Shown piece by piece: positions 10,961 to 22,909 of a DNA stretch of 64,000 nucleotides. The notes beneath the pieces are model-generated. The model did no database searches and was not told where the DNA came from. It saw only the letters and a program-made list of their open reading frames with translations. The translations under genes and the position numbers were made by a program. The stretch is from Chiridota heheva (Eukaryota > Echinodermata > Holothuroidea > Apodida > Chiridotidae): positions 586,501 through 650,500 of the forward strand of contig JAIGNY010001253.1 in assembly GCA_020152595.1 (NCBI GenBank), read 5' to 3'. Numbering within the stretch: the stretch's first letter is position 1; the number at the start of each line of letters is the position of its first letter.

Positions 10961-13364
10961 TAGGTTAGCACTATGCTTCATGCTCACCAGAAATGCTTTT
11001 GACATAATCTAAAGACTAATAAATAACTACCTGTCCATATATCTTGCAAGTTTTACTTTCTATTAAAAAGAAAATAACACTCTTCAGCAGAAGAGTTTTT
11101 AAAGTAAGGTACTTATTGCATTTCAAAGTTTGTGTGTATTTTTTGTGTATTAGGAAAAATTGGTAATGAATGAAGAATTTAAGGGTAGCTCAAAATATGC
11201 ATATATTTCTTTATGTTTCTGTCCTTTATTCCAGTCTTTTTAAAACTTGGACTTTGATTGAGGGTATGACTAAGATCCAAAAACATTTTGTCAGAATAAG
11301 CTAACCCCAAGCCCCACCCATCCACAAAATCAGAATGATATGGTAGATAACTACAAACAATCAATTTTTGCTCAACATCCCAAAGGGATTTTGAGCTTAA
11401 GCAAAGCTAGCCCAAAATCCAGATTTTCATTCAGATACGGGTGTTTTTTTGCAGCATTTATCTAATCATAAGTGTTCATTCGACATTTTGCTGTGTTGTC
11501 ATGTTTGCCTTACATAGATCGATCCATGGATGCAACACTTTGTATTAGTGTGTAGTTTTAAAGAATTTTGCATTCTAGATCTCACCCAAAATGACTCCAC
11601 AAAATCAGTTTTCGGTGCAATCCGAAAGAATGTAGCATATATAATAACATTGACTCGGAAGGGCCATCTTACATTTCCGAAGGATAAAGAATGCTGCTTT
11701 AATGTGCCAATTGGGCTATAATATCCCGTTTGGGATTTGTCCCACAGTATAGCCAAACTGGGGTATAGCACTTGTACTTAATAGCTCATTTGGGCTTTTA
11801 CTCGTGATTAAAAACTAAAGCTTTAAACTAAAATAGCCTGATCGGGCTATATATACTTATATAGCGCAATTGAATAACTCGGGCTGTAAATTTTCAGTTA
11901 TTGCTCTTAAAATCACCAGAGCATTAATAACACAATGATGAAAACATCCACTCAAAATCCAAATGAATCTTCTGTCTCAGGTTAACACACACAGTCTGGC
12001 CTGGCAGTAAAACTATCTAGTTCTTATAAGAAAAAGGACTTCAAAAGAAATTTATCAAAACTTTTAGTTATATTTCATATAATGACTGCCACTTGGAGGT
12101 GTATTTGTGTGATTAATTGTGATTCATTAATTAAGTTAATTAATTATTTCGTAAAAATAGCTAATATATTAGCAATATGAAGAAAATTTGCCATAGTTAA
12201 AGCATGTATTGTTGCAAGGATATAAAACCCATCTTGATTGTACATATACAGTATCTTGCTGTTATTATGTATGTTTATGACTTCAATTTCCCTCAAAAGA
12301 AAACATTGCATTGTTAATAAAATTAAAAGTTTTTTAAGCTTACTTGAAACACACTTTTTGCATATTCATACAATATTTAAAGCTCCATTACGCAGTGGGA
12401 CAACTAGAGTCCTGGGGACCCGTGGGGATTTTGGTGCTTTGCAGGGATGTAGGAACCACGGCAGCAAGAAGGGGGGACTGCACCCTTGCCCTAAATAAAG
12501 TAAGGGCACAGGAGGTGCCCTTTTGAAAGTTGAGGGCGGCCCAGGCAGGAGATGCCCTTTTAAAACCTATATATGAAATTATTTTAGGTCATTCTTGACG
12601 CTTAAAACAAATAGAAATCCACTCACTCACAAATATTACATAATGCATAAAAGTTGTTACATACATTTTGTATTTGACAGAAAGCATGTCATTTTACCAG
12701 GGGCACCGACACCGAGGGTCGTGGTGGGAGGAGCATACCACTAATATCTTTATAAGCAGCAATTTTCAAAGGAATCATTGTACCTATTCACTCGATGGAT
12801 AATTGTCAACATTGATCCTGACTCCCCGTATTCTAACCTATAGGCAGGATTTGCCTACCAAAAGTGGGGGAAAGTTCGTAGTGTGTGTGTGTTGGGGGGA
12901 GGGAGAGGGAGAATTACAAAATCACTCTAAGATGCAACACATTAACATACAAAAGTCCGGGACAAAAGTATTCATTTGGAAGTGAGGGTGGGGAAAGTGC
13001 CCTCTTGCTTCCTCAAACCATGAAGCCAGGTGGCAATTTTCCTCCACCTTTTCGAAAACTAACAAAATGAAAAGTGCCCCTCAATTACTGTCCAAGAAGC
13101 GCCCTAACTTTTAACTACCCACCAACAAAAACAGGCTTATTTATACCCACCCCCAAAATATATGTTGAGCTACTTCATCATTGACGTTCTAGTTATAGAA
13201 CTTTTAAACACCACAAGGCCACCCACTAAATTAGACCTCAGTCATGTAGCAAAAAATCAGAACCAGGTACCTGTTACTGTTACCGGTTTCGATCCGCGTA
13301 CCAGGAATACAAAAAATAGATCTAAAAATGTTTTTTTTTTTTCTTTTAGCAGTACTATTTTAGT
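10961..13364. other. Probable intron with faint repeat debris
   Basis: No splice-supported exon was found. At 12400-12560 and 12860-13150 there are G/C-rich transposon-like pieces with words such as GAGATGCCCTTTTAAAA and GGGGGGAGGGAGAGGGAG, similar in flavour to the AAAAGTGCCCTTTT stretch at 39830. The rest is plain AT-rich sequence. Confidence 0.45.
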
Positions 13365-13505
13365 GGAACTGGTATATTATTAAGCTAACACTAAAATCAC
13401 TGTGACTACACTAACTCATACCAAGGAAAATTCTTGAGTTTATTTTTGGTCCGAGTTAGTGAAATTACAGTACTTTTAGTGTTAGCCTAATAACATACCC
13501 GTTCC
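13365..13505. repeat. Long near-perfect hairpin, 54-bp arms
   Basis: Arms 13371-13424 and 13446-13499 are reverse complements with few mismatches (cores TAAGCTAACACTAAAA and TTTTAGTGTTAGCCTA), with a loop of about 21 bp. It is probably a tiny palindromic MITE. A transcript across it would form a stable stem. Confidence 0.88.
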
Positions 13506-14098
13506 GAGAACATCGTAGAGGTAAAAAAAAAAATTCTTCAAAATCCATCCAGTACATGTACTTCTAATAATAGTTGTTGACCAAGAAACAGAAAGCATAT
13601 AATCCAGCTAGCTTTGTTTAACCAGGGATCTGTTATTTAAGATAATGATTAAAGGAATATAAATGTGGTCAAGGACTCGAATCATTTCACAAGATAGAGG
13701 ACAATTAAAGAAACAACTTGCTGAAAAACCAATTCTGCTTCTTAGGGGTTCATATTCAAGTTAAAAAAGCTCTGAGAGAAGTGCCATCTCAAAAAAAAAA
13801 AAAAAAAAAGTTCCAATTACTTGGTAAGAGGTAATTGATATTCAAAGAAATATTGTACATAAAACTTTCCAAAAGAAAAAGCACTTATATGATATAATTG
13901 CATTACCTGATTGGAATTAAAGGATTAGTTCAGTGGTCAAGCAAGTCTATCTTATATGAAAAAGGACTTCAAAGGAAACAAACTGGTGAAAGATCAAGAA
14001 AAATATCATTTAAATAGTACAAAATCTAAATAAACTTTTTTTAAATACATTAACAATTGTTGTGAATGTGAGGATGAGAATCCCAACTTTTCATAGTA
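13506..14098. other. Unannotated AT-rich sequence
   Basis: Only a poly(A) run near 13790 and low-complexity DNA were seen. Confidence 0.5.
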
Positions 14099-16304
14099 CA
14101 GTACAGGTAAGAACTATCGCACGGTTATCGCGATTAGCGCTACTAAGCTACCGCACTTACCGCGGTAAGCATATCTTTTGTCCAGCAACCCTTTTATTTG
14201 CCGCCCATCGGCACTGAATATGCCTCCACAGTTGGCGGTAAACGCGTTATATAATCCAGTTGTGATATGTCCCTCCCCTTGTGAGTAAACGCGTTAAGAA
14301 ATCCTCTTAAACACTGAAGCAAAACGATGTATTGTTATCGAGAGATTAATGGTTTGCCATAATACATCTTATAGTTGCATGTATTATGGCGATATTCGCT
14401 AGTATAGTAGGGCCTACTGTATAGGCCTACATTATACCAGGGAGATGTAATATTTCCCTGATTATACATACACAATGGACAGTGTATTGAGCCGCCGTGT
14501 ATCTAATGTCAAGTTAGGACATTATGTTAATAGAACCAGTAGAAATAAAATAATACAAACGAATGCAAAAAAAAAAAACATGACTTGATGAGCAAGTATC
14601 ATTTTATCAATAAGAGCCCAGTGCCCGAATCACGAATGCAGCAAGGCTTCTTTGCCATTACATCATTAATTTATGCATACCAACAGGCTATCACCTAACG
14701 GGTCCGCAAAAAATACAAATAAACTCTCTCCACTTCAAAGCAATGAAATCATTTGAGCTTGTACCCCCAAGCGAATAACACATGGTACAGGTCAATTACA
14801 TACAACACATGATTGCAACGGAAGATTCCATCGCTGGTAGGCTACTACATGAGTACACATAATAACAGGAGAACGCAAGAAATTGTAACAAACAAAATTG
14901 ATGAAATCTTTCATTCTTTCAAAATCCGAACAATTTGTAACGAGACTGTTGTTCAGAGGTTTATTATACACATGTAAATGAGATCAGGGAATGGAATACA
15001 CTTTTTGAGGGAATGAATGGTTGTTTTCACTCATTGTGAAATGTGAATCATACCAGCTTGGTTTGATTTACAAACCAAGCTTGAGATAGCATGGGAATAA
15101 TTTATCTTCGTTACAAAAGAAGACGCAAATACATAGCATCATCGAAGCTGTTATCTGCAGGTACATTATAGAACATTATGATTTAAATCACACACACATT
15201 CGGCTGACAAATGTCCCAATCGATGACTTTTAACAAACTGTAAACCCAATTAGCATAATTCTTCTTAAATGTGCGAATCACAAATGCGCAGTAATCACCT
15301 ATGAATAGGGATATTAGGCACTTTGACTTCGCCGAAATCTAGGTCTAACTTGTAAAACGCACCGCGAATGTGCAGCAGTAAGCAGTGAAACTAAAAATAG
15401 GCCTTACGTTAGGCCATAATAAGGCTTTAAATCCTACGCAATCAAGGCCCGTTTTACAAGCTGTTAATTCGACCAAAAAAACTTGAAAATTACTTAAATC
15501 TTGACAATCAGTACAATTACATGTAAATATTACCTGATGAGTCGAATACATTTTGCAAGAAAGAAAAAATATTGCAAAATAAACAAACAGAAAAAGGTTT
15601 AACAGAGCTGAACTTCTGCATGCGTTGCAAAGATGGCGGCCATTTTTTCGAGAGGATAGATATTTCAGAACTTCCTAGGGATGGTGGCGTAGTTTTGAAA
15701 TGTTTTACGGCGAGGTATATCATAGGCCTAGTATGCAAGATTTTCACAGAAGAACTTCGAAAGCCGTAGTGAATAGGACAAAATGTTACGCGATGTTGAG
15801 TTTAAATGACATTGAAAGAAACTTATCGCTCTTTCTAAACAGAGGCCCATTATGTTACGTTATACAAATACAGTACAAAATAAACCGCACTGAACTCGTA
15901 CTAGGTTACGTTGACTCCGACCACGAAAACAGGGTCTGCAGTCACAAAGCCTAGCTCAAGTTCGAATGATTTTGATGGATTATAGTCTAACTGTGAGGGC
16001 TTACGAAGGCAACACAATGGCGTGCATATTTGAAAGTCTTAATGTGATTCTTCTTGAACAAGTTGCAGTATAGAACTTAGAAGTTGATTGACAGAGGCGG
16101 ACAATGGAATATCGATTTTAGCGCGGTAACTCACGTTTTGGGCCTAATGCTTAGGTTTTCTCCACAACATGGAGCATAGGAAGATATTGATTTTGGCGCG
16201 TTTACTCATGCTAACCTGCGATTTGCGGTAAGGTTTGGCTATTCATCACCTGAGGTAACCGCAGTAAGGAAGGTTAGCACGTGCGGTAGTTCTAACCTGT
16301 ACTG
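14099..16304. mobile_element. 2.2-kb TIR element flanked by TA
   Basis: Both ends carry CAGTACAGGT(A/T)AGAACTA then (C/T)CGCACG in inverted orientation (about 25 bp), and each end is bordered by TA. A TA duplication fits the Tc1/mariner group, but no transposase is encoded and subterminal GCGGTAA words repeat. At 15176-15845 it contains a block homologous to the interior of the hAT-like elements at 3506 and 23162, without their ends. It is therefore chimeric. Confidence 0.72.
15176..15845 (-). mobile_element. hAT-like interior fragment captured in another element
   Basis: This stretch matches 23290-23950 in the same direction and 3790-4385 inversely. Shared words include ATTCGGCTGACAAA, GCGAATCACAAATGCGCAGT, GCAAAGATGGCGGCCATTTT and GTTGAGTTTAAATGACATTG. 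The TAGAGCTGT ends are missing on both sides. Confidence 0.8.
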
Positions 16305-16544
16305 TAGACTTACTACACCAGTCATTTCTACACAGATAAGAGAGAGCTTTAAAATCAAAAAATCTTCTTAATGGAATAAGATTTTTAAATGCTTTCTTCA
16401 CCATTTTGTTTCTTTTGTTCATATACAAGTAAGATGGAATTGCTTGACCCCTGAACTAATCCTTTAAATCCAATCAGGTAATGCAATTATACCATGTGAG
16501 CACTTTCTGTAAAAAGTAATTCTTCAAGAGTATACACCACTTAC

Positions 16545-16692
16545 AAGCACTAAGGTCATCCCATTTGTGAAAATCTTGATTATCAATGCCTGCGCAGTTA
16601 TCAAAGTAGCCCTGCAGGGTGTCCACTTGCCGGCACAGAATGTCACGAAACGTTTCCATCTCAGCAAGCTTTTCCCTCAGTCCTCTCCCTTT
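16545..16692 (-). CDS. CERT1: CERT, third coding exon (start of middle region coiled coil)
   Basis: This 148-bp exon has an excellent acceptor (TATTTTTGCAG|AAA) and a consensus donor (GTAAGT). It encodes [20 protein letters not shown] and then [15 protein letters not shown], the highly conserved helical segment right after the serine-repeat motif in CERT. The exon ends in phase 1, about residue 203. The FFAT motif (binds VAP at the ER) and the START lipid-binding domain should lie further along the minus strand. They were not found in 1-16,500, so the gene continues beyond the left edge. A tandem satellite starts less than 60 bp upstream of the acceptor. Confidence 0.93.
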
Positions 16693-16739
16693 CTGCAAAA
16701 ATACAGATGAAAAGAAAATTTATAAGATGCAAAAATCAC

Positions 16740-19012
16740 ATTTAATCTCCCATCATTTATGCAAAAATTTATAATTCAATCTCCCCTCATTCTGTAAAGA
16801 CAAAAGGAAATGCGAAAATTCACAATTTAATCCCCCTTCATTCTGTGAAGAAAATATAAACATTCACAATCAATTCCTCTTTATTCTGTGAAGAAAATGC
16901 GAATTAACAATTTAATTTCCCTTATTAAAAGATATGCCAAAAATTTACATTTCAATCTCCCTTCATTCTGTAAAGAAAATGAATGCAAAAATTTTCAATT
17001 TAATTTATTCTTACTACAGGATATGCCAAAATTCACATTTCATTCTCCCTTCATTCTGTAAAGAAAATGGAAAAATTCACAATTCAATTCCCCTTCATTC
17101 TGTGAAGAAAATGCAAAAATCACAATTCAATCTCCCCTTATTAAAGGAAATGCCAACATTCACAATTCAATCTCTCTTTATTCAGTAGTATCAAAATTCC
17201 AGTTCAATCTATCCTTACTATTAAATGAATTACAACAAATCTTAATTTAATCTCTTCTCATTCTGAAAAGAAATGCAAAAAATTGACAATTCAATCTTCC
17301 CCCATTCTGTAAAGAAAATGCAAAAAAAGCACAATTACATGTAAATCTCTCTTCATTCTGTACAGGTAAATTTATGCCAAAATTCACAATTTGATCTCCT
17401 CTCATTCTGTCAAAGAAATGCAAACATTTCACGATTCAATCTCCTCTCATTCTGCAAAGGAATTTGAACGTCACAATTCAATCTCCTCTCATTCTGTCAA
17501 AGACATGCCAACATTTCACAATTCAATCTCCCCTCATTCTGCAAAGGAATTTGAACGTCACAATTTAATCTCCTCTCATTCTGTCAAAGAAATGCAAACA
17601 TTTCACAATTCAATCTCCCCTCATTCTGCAAAGGAATTTGAACGTCACAATTCAATCTCCTCTCATTCTGTCAAAGAAATGCAAACATTTCACAATTCAA
17701 TCTCCCCTAATTCTGCAGAGAAATTTGAACGTCACAATTCAATCTCCTCTCATTCTGTCAAAGAAATGCAAACATTTCACAATTCAATCTCCCCCTAACT
17801 CTGTAAAGGCAATGCAAAAATTCACAATTCAATCTCTCTTCATTCTATAAAAGAAATGCAAAATTCACAATTCAATCTCTTCAATTCTATAAAGAAATTT
17901 GCAAAAATTCACAATTCAATCTCCTCTTCATTCTATAAAGAAATGCAAAATTTCACAATTCAATCTCTCTTCAATCTATAAAGGCAATGCAAAAATTCAC
18001 AATTCAATCTCTCTTCAATCTATAAAGGCAATGCAAAAATTCACAATTCAATCTCTCTTCAATCTATAAAGGCAATGCAAAAATTCACAATTCAATCTCT
18101 CTTCTATCTATAAAGGCAATGCAAAAATTCACAATTCAATCTCTCTTCAATCTATAAAGGCAATACAAAAATTTAATAATTTAATCTCTCTTCAATCTAT
18201 AAAGGCAATGCAAAAATTCACAATTCAATCTCTCTTCAATCTATAAAGGCAATGCACAAATCTAATAATTTAATCTCTCTTCAATCTATAAAGGCAATAC
18301 AAAAATTTAATAATTCAATCTCTCTTCTATCTATAAAGGCAATGCACAAATCTAATAATTTAATCTCTCTTCAATCTATAAAGGCAATACAAAAATTTAA
18401 TAATTCAATCTCTCTTCTATCTATAAAGGCAATGCACAAATCTAATAATTTAATCTCTCTTCAATCTATAAAGGCAATACAAAAATTTAATAATTCAATC
18501 TCTCTTCTATCTATAAAGGCAATGCACAAATCTAATAATTTAATCTCTCTTCAATCTATAAAGGCAATACAAAAATTTAATAATTCAATCTCTCTTCTAT
18601 CTATAAAGGCAATGCACAAATCTAATAATTTAATCTCTCTTCAATCTATAAAGGCAATACAAAAATTTAATAATTCAATCTCTCTTCTATCTATAAAGGC
18701 AATACAAAAATTTAATAATTCAATCTCTCTTCAATCTATAAAGGCAATACAAAAATTTAATAATTCAATCTCTCTTCAATCTATAAAGGCAATACAAAAT
18801 TTAATAATTCAATCTCTCTTCAATCTATAAAGGCAATACAAAAATTTAATAATTCAATCTCTCTTCAATCTATAAAGGCAATACAAAAATTTAATAATTC
18901 AATCTCTCCTCATTCAGTGAAGGAAATGCAAAATTCACAATTCAATCTCCCTTCAATTTGTGAAGAAAATTAATGCAAAAATTCACAATTCAATTTCCCC
19001 TTCAATCTCCCT
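16740..19012. repeat. 45-bp satellite with 90-bp higher-order structure, next to CERT exon 3
   Basis: Units contain CAATTCAATCTCTCTTCAAT and ATAAAGGCAATGCAAAAAT. Early units (16740-17800) are diverged. From 17940 the period is exactly 45 bp. Between 18241 and 18690 two unit types (AATGCACAAATCTAATAATT and AATACAAAAATTTAATAATT) alternate as a 90-bp dimer repeated five times. Since 45 is a multiple of 3 and lacks stops in one frame, a 192-codon frame appears; it is not considered a gene. Confidence 0.95.
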
Positions 19013-19141
19013 TCATATGATTTGACTGGCTGTAGCATTTTCAAAGGTTGGATTCATCATGTCCCTATCATTCAATCTATCTAAGAGATCTGTTACATCT
19101 TGTGGTGTCATTTTCATGCACCTTAGGGAGTAATTAAGCCC
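19013..19141 (-). CDS. Candidate alternative or terminal exon inside CERT intron 2
   Basis: On the CERT strand a good acceptor (CTTTTACATCCAG|GGG) is followed by 42 open codons and TGA. The phase is 0, exactly what CERT exon 2 would need. The peptide starts GLNYSLRCMKMTPQDVTDLL and continues with an acidic/Asn-rich tail ending SQII. It resembles no CERT segment known to me. The tandem satellite starts immediately after the stop. It could be an alternative last exon, a fossil exon of an unrelated gene, or chance. Confidence 0.25.
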   Translation of the reverse strand, partial: GLNYSLRCMKMTPQDVTDLLDRLNDRDMMNPTFENATASQII

Positions 19142-19147
19142 CTGGAT

Positions 19148-19583
19148 GTAAAAGATATACCTACAGTATATTACAGGTGTATTGTACAAAACATTCAGTA
19201 TTTTTAGTTCAGTACAGTATGTGAGATGTGCACCACACCTTCCTGCAGGATGTACTGTAGTATCTCAAGGCATTGACAGTCCTTTTCAACTTGATAGCTA
19301 CTGTACTGTCAAGTTGTATGAAAGTGATAGCTTCTATTTATAGTCATTTTAGAAGAGGTACCCAAAAGAAGAAAATATTATAGAGATAAAATCAATACAA
19401 GGAAATATTATACAAAGCATTTGCATAATGAGTAAAAATGTGTTGGACAATTAAGAGAGATATTATTCTGTACCCAGGATGTCCAAAACCATTGATGTAC
19501 AGTATTTTGAATTACTGGAACACAAATAAAATGAAAACATTGATAAAGAAAGAAGTGGTCTGAAAAGCTTTATACAGATGTGC
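19148..19583. other. Unannotated intron sequence
   Basis: AT-rich CERT intron 2 sequence with several TACAGTA/TACTGTA words and no other recognised feature. Confidence 0.5.
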
Positions 19584-19588
19584 AAGGA

Positions 19589-19919
19589 CAGACCCCTAGC
19601 TTTGCTGTTTTACAGGGGCAACCTGCCCCGCCCCTCCATGGGCCCGCCCTGCCCTTAGGGGTCCGCCCTGCCCCATTAGGGGTCCACAATGCCCCTCATG
19701 AGAATTTTATTATTTTTTGTATTTTTATTTTAAAACTTTATCTTAATTAAGCTCATAATTGAATACAAAACACAGAATGATAGCATAGTAAGCAATTTAT
19801 CATGTTTGTAAGGGGCCCCTGGACTCCATGCCGAAAAAACGCAGCACTTCGCACACACATTAATGTGCATCTCAACAAGTCTAGAACCCTGCCCCTATTT
19901 AAAGCAAGCTAGGAGTCTG
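19589..19919 (+). mobile_element. MITE, CAGACCCCTAGCTT family, copy 1
   Basis: Inverted ends CAGACCCCTAGCTT and AAGCTAGGAGTCTG (one mismatch) bound 331 bp. AAGGA on both sides (19584-19588, 19920-19924) may be a 5-bp target duplication. Related copies lie at 20041-20273, about 28625-28943, and about 60284-60600 in inverse orientation. Confidence 0.75.
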
Positions 19920-20397
19920 AAGGATGTGTGTTGTTATTATAGTCCAGGTTCCATGTCCTGAAATTTGATTTGCTACAGTTTTCCACCCCAAATCTGATCG
20001 TCAAGCCTTACTGTAGCCCCCTCCCACCCTGGCCCCTAACCCTCATGAGAATTTATTATTTTTGTATTTTAATTTTAAAACTCTATCTTAATTAAGCTTA
20101 TAAATGAATACAGAACACAGAATAATAGCATAGTAAGCAATTTATCCTGTTTGTAAGAAGCCCCTGGACTCCATGTCGAACAAACGCAGCACTTCGCGCA
20201 CGCATTAATGTTTCCCTTAACAAGTCTAGCACCCTGCCCCTATTTAAAGCAAGCTAGGGGTCTGAAGAATGTGTGTTGTTATTATAGTCCAGGTTCCATG
20301 TCCTAAAATTTGATTTGTTACAGTTTGCACCCCAAATCTGAACGTCAAGCCTTACTGTAGTTCCCCCCCCCCCCTCCCCACCCTGGCCCCTAATAGT
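19694..20397. repeat. 347-bp tandem duplication including most of the MITE and its flank
   Basis: The segment from CCTCATGAGAATT at 19694 recurs at 20041 with few changes and includes the flank GTCCAGGTTCCATGTCCT and GTCAAGCCTTACTGTAG. Because the flank is duplicated too, this is a local tandem duplication after insertion, not a second transposition. Confidence 0.85.
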
Positions 20398-21488
20398 TTA
20401 AATCATTGTATGCACAACTGTATAAAATCAATAGATTACAGTCTAATAAACACTTCAGTTCTTGTTATGGGGAAGAAAGGTGTTACAGTACAGTAGGTAA
20501 AACATTTGTTAACCTTTTTTGATAATTTTTTGGCAGCCACCTTTGATTTTGCTTAACTCTGACCCTTTAGCAATGTCTATTCTAAATGCCACCATCCTCT
20601 TTTTAACATTTAGGGCATGTTAATTAAAAAAGATTTGAAAAAATTGGGGTAGGGAGGGATTATTGTGTATTTTTAAACACTTTTTAAAGTTTGGACTATT
20701 ATTACTCAATCTGATCCAACAGTTGTCATGTTCTAAACTGAAAAACTACTGCAGCACTGTTAGCACAGAAAGGTTTATTCAAAATCTCCTTGTGGGTGTC
20801 TACTGGCTTCCTAGGGAGATGATGGTACATGTAGAGAGTAATAGGACTGGACTGATGATAACTGCTCTTAACAACTCCCTGCTGCAATGTAATAGATACA
20901 GCTCTAGAGAAGATACAGTACTTCTGTTAAAGGTCTCTTGAATGTGTTAAAGGTCTGTGGATTGTATTAAGACAAATCTGTTAGTTTGATATCACCTAGA
21001 ATAAAGCATCAATAATGAGTAGAATATATCTTTAAATGACATACATGTATAGGAGATATTAATTGATTTTTTACAGCAAGGCTTATTGTTTTCATTTTTT
21101 TGAGGGCAGAAATTTCATATTGCTAGCAAGATACAAATTGATATCGAGATCAAAGTTAATTGATCTCAGCTCTTTTGAAATGAGAAATTTCAAAATACCA
21201 TCACTATTTCCTTTTAATATTAATTAGTAGGTTTAACTTTTTGTGGATGCCGACGACGAAAGACTGATAGTTATGTCTCCTTCTGCTTCACATGCGAGAT
21301 TTTTTTTTCTCCCTCCATTTATTTAATTTCACGGTATGTGTATTGAAGTAGAACAGACAAATACATACGTTCATATACACAAATGAGAATGTTCATGATA
21401 CAAAAATGTTTAATACTACAGAAAATGAATTGCATGTGTCAAAACAAGAAATCAGGGTTTTATGAAAGACTGATATCAGCAAGAAATG
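20398..21488. other. Unannotated intron sequence
   Basis: AT-rich sequence with no repeat family, splice-supported exon or RNA gene recognised. A 92-codon open frame at 20663-20941 has no domain. Confidence 0.45.
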
Positions 21489-21489
21489 C

Positions 21490-21655
21490 AAACAGACATG
21501 ACAGAGGGACACGACAGAGGGACATGACAGAGGGACATGACAGAGGGACATGACAGAGGAACATGACAGAGGGACATGACAGAGGAACATGACAGAGGGA
21601 CATGACAGAGGGACATGACAGAGGGACATAACAGAGGGACATGACAGAAGGACTT
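21490..21655. repeat. 13-bp minisatellite
   Basis: About 13 copies of GGGACATGACAGA with rare single-base changes. Confidence 0.93.
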
Positions 21656-21769
21656 GAAAGGAGTTGTAACTGTATTGTACGGAATACAGAAAAAAATGTA
21701 TGTACAAAAAATTTGTTTCCAAATATCCAGTAGCTCATTTTTAGAGTTTTTCAATCAAATGTAAAATTC

Positions 21770-22760
21770 AACCTGCATATAAAATTGAAAGTGATAGAAA
21801 AAAGCTATCTTATTGGGTAAGGTATTGCTGACTTTGCAAGAAAAAATATAATTTGTAGCATTCAAAATAAAGAAGTTGATGGGATGCCTCAAGTCATCTA
21901 AATAACCAAAACAAACAGTTCTTAGTGATAAATAAAAAACATGATGTAAACATGAAGTAACTATATCATTAAAAAAAACAGTGACATATCGACAGTCCCA
22001 AAACAGATGCTTTAAGTTTTCATTATGAATACTGCAAAAAGGAGAGGGCTGTCAGTTATTTTTAGCCTGTTTAAATAACTGTTGACTTCTAAATATCTGT
22101 GCTTAAAGCGATACTGAAAGTACTGTAACTTTGTATTTTTAATGGCATAAAAAGGCAAAGAAAGGCAGAATTCCAGTTAATGTTTTGAAACTCATCATTG
22201 TATAACCATTGCTTTATCGCAGATGGTGTTATGGAATATTGATGCATCAAGCCCTTGTAAACAACTTTGTAATTTTGGAGATGGACATACATTGAGCAAA
22301 ACGTACAGAATTACAAGAAAAAGAATCAAGAGCCCCCAAGTTAAAACACCAATGATATGGAACAGCTGATGAAATGCCAAAATATACAGTGAAAGGCAGG
22401 TTTGTAATGCCAAAGTTACTAACAAAATTACAATACGAGACAAGTTTACCATCGGTATCAAAGAAATTCATTACATAGATAGCATTTTTATCTAACAAAT
22501 TGACAATGAAGATATGACAGATATCAATTGTAACGAAATGGTTGTTGAGAATTATTTGATTACCATAACAGTTCACAGGCTCACAGAAATTGAAATCAGC
22601 CCAGTTCACAGGTTCACAGAAATTGAAATCAGCCAAAGCCTCACACATTTCTTTGATAAAATTATTTGATATAGAAATAAAATCGTTTTTGTTAAGATTG
22701 CACCTAAACATACATCTACCTCCAAAGGGAGATAAATAAAAATCAAAAATTGATTTCCAG
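21770..22760 (-). mobile_element. LINE pol C-terminal fragment with zf-RVT-like region
   Basis: Minus-strand frames, broken by frameshifts, read like the end of a non-LTR retrotransposon polyprotein. An upstream linker contains FGISSAVPYHW. Then come NINWNSAF and KLQYFQYRF, and a Cys/His finger FCSIHNENLKHLFWDC typical of zf-RVT. A 34-bp tandem duplication (22569-22636) repeats WADFNFCEPVN. The 5' part is absent. It is a dead fragment inside CERT intron 2. Confidence 0.8.
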
Positions 22761-22909
22761 TGCGCAACATTATTATAATGAATGATGATGAAGGAGAAGA
22801 CACCTTTTTGTATTTTGCAAACTCTGCTTAATTTAGTTTATTTTAGGAAAAACAAAATGAATTTATAGACCAGACATCGCAAACAATACAAATTCTCTTG
22901 CCGCTAATA

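Noticed and set aside
17391..18830. Open frames of 135 and 192 codons
   Set aside because: Product of the 45-bp satellite whose length is a multiple of three; lies in CERT intron 2 in the opposite orientation.
17240..18920. CRISPR-like array
   Set aside because: The whole unit repeats with no unique spacers, and the setting is an animal intron.
22195..22711. 154-codon frame as a host gene
   Set aside because: Text and the downstream Cys/His finger fit a LINE pol C-terminus.
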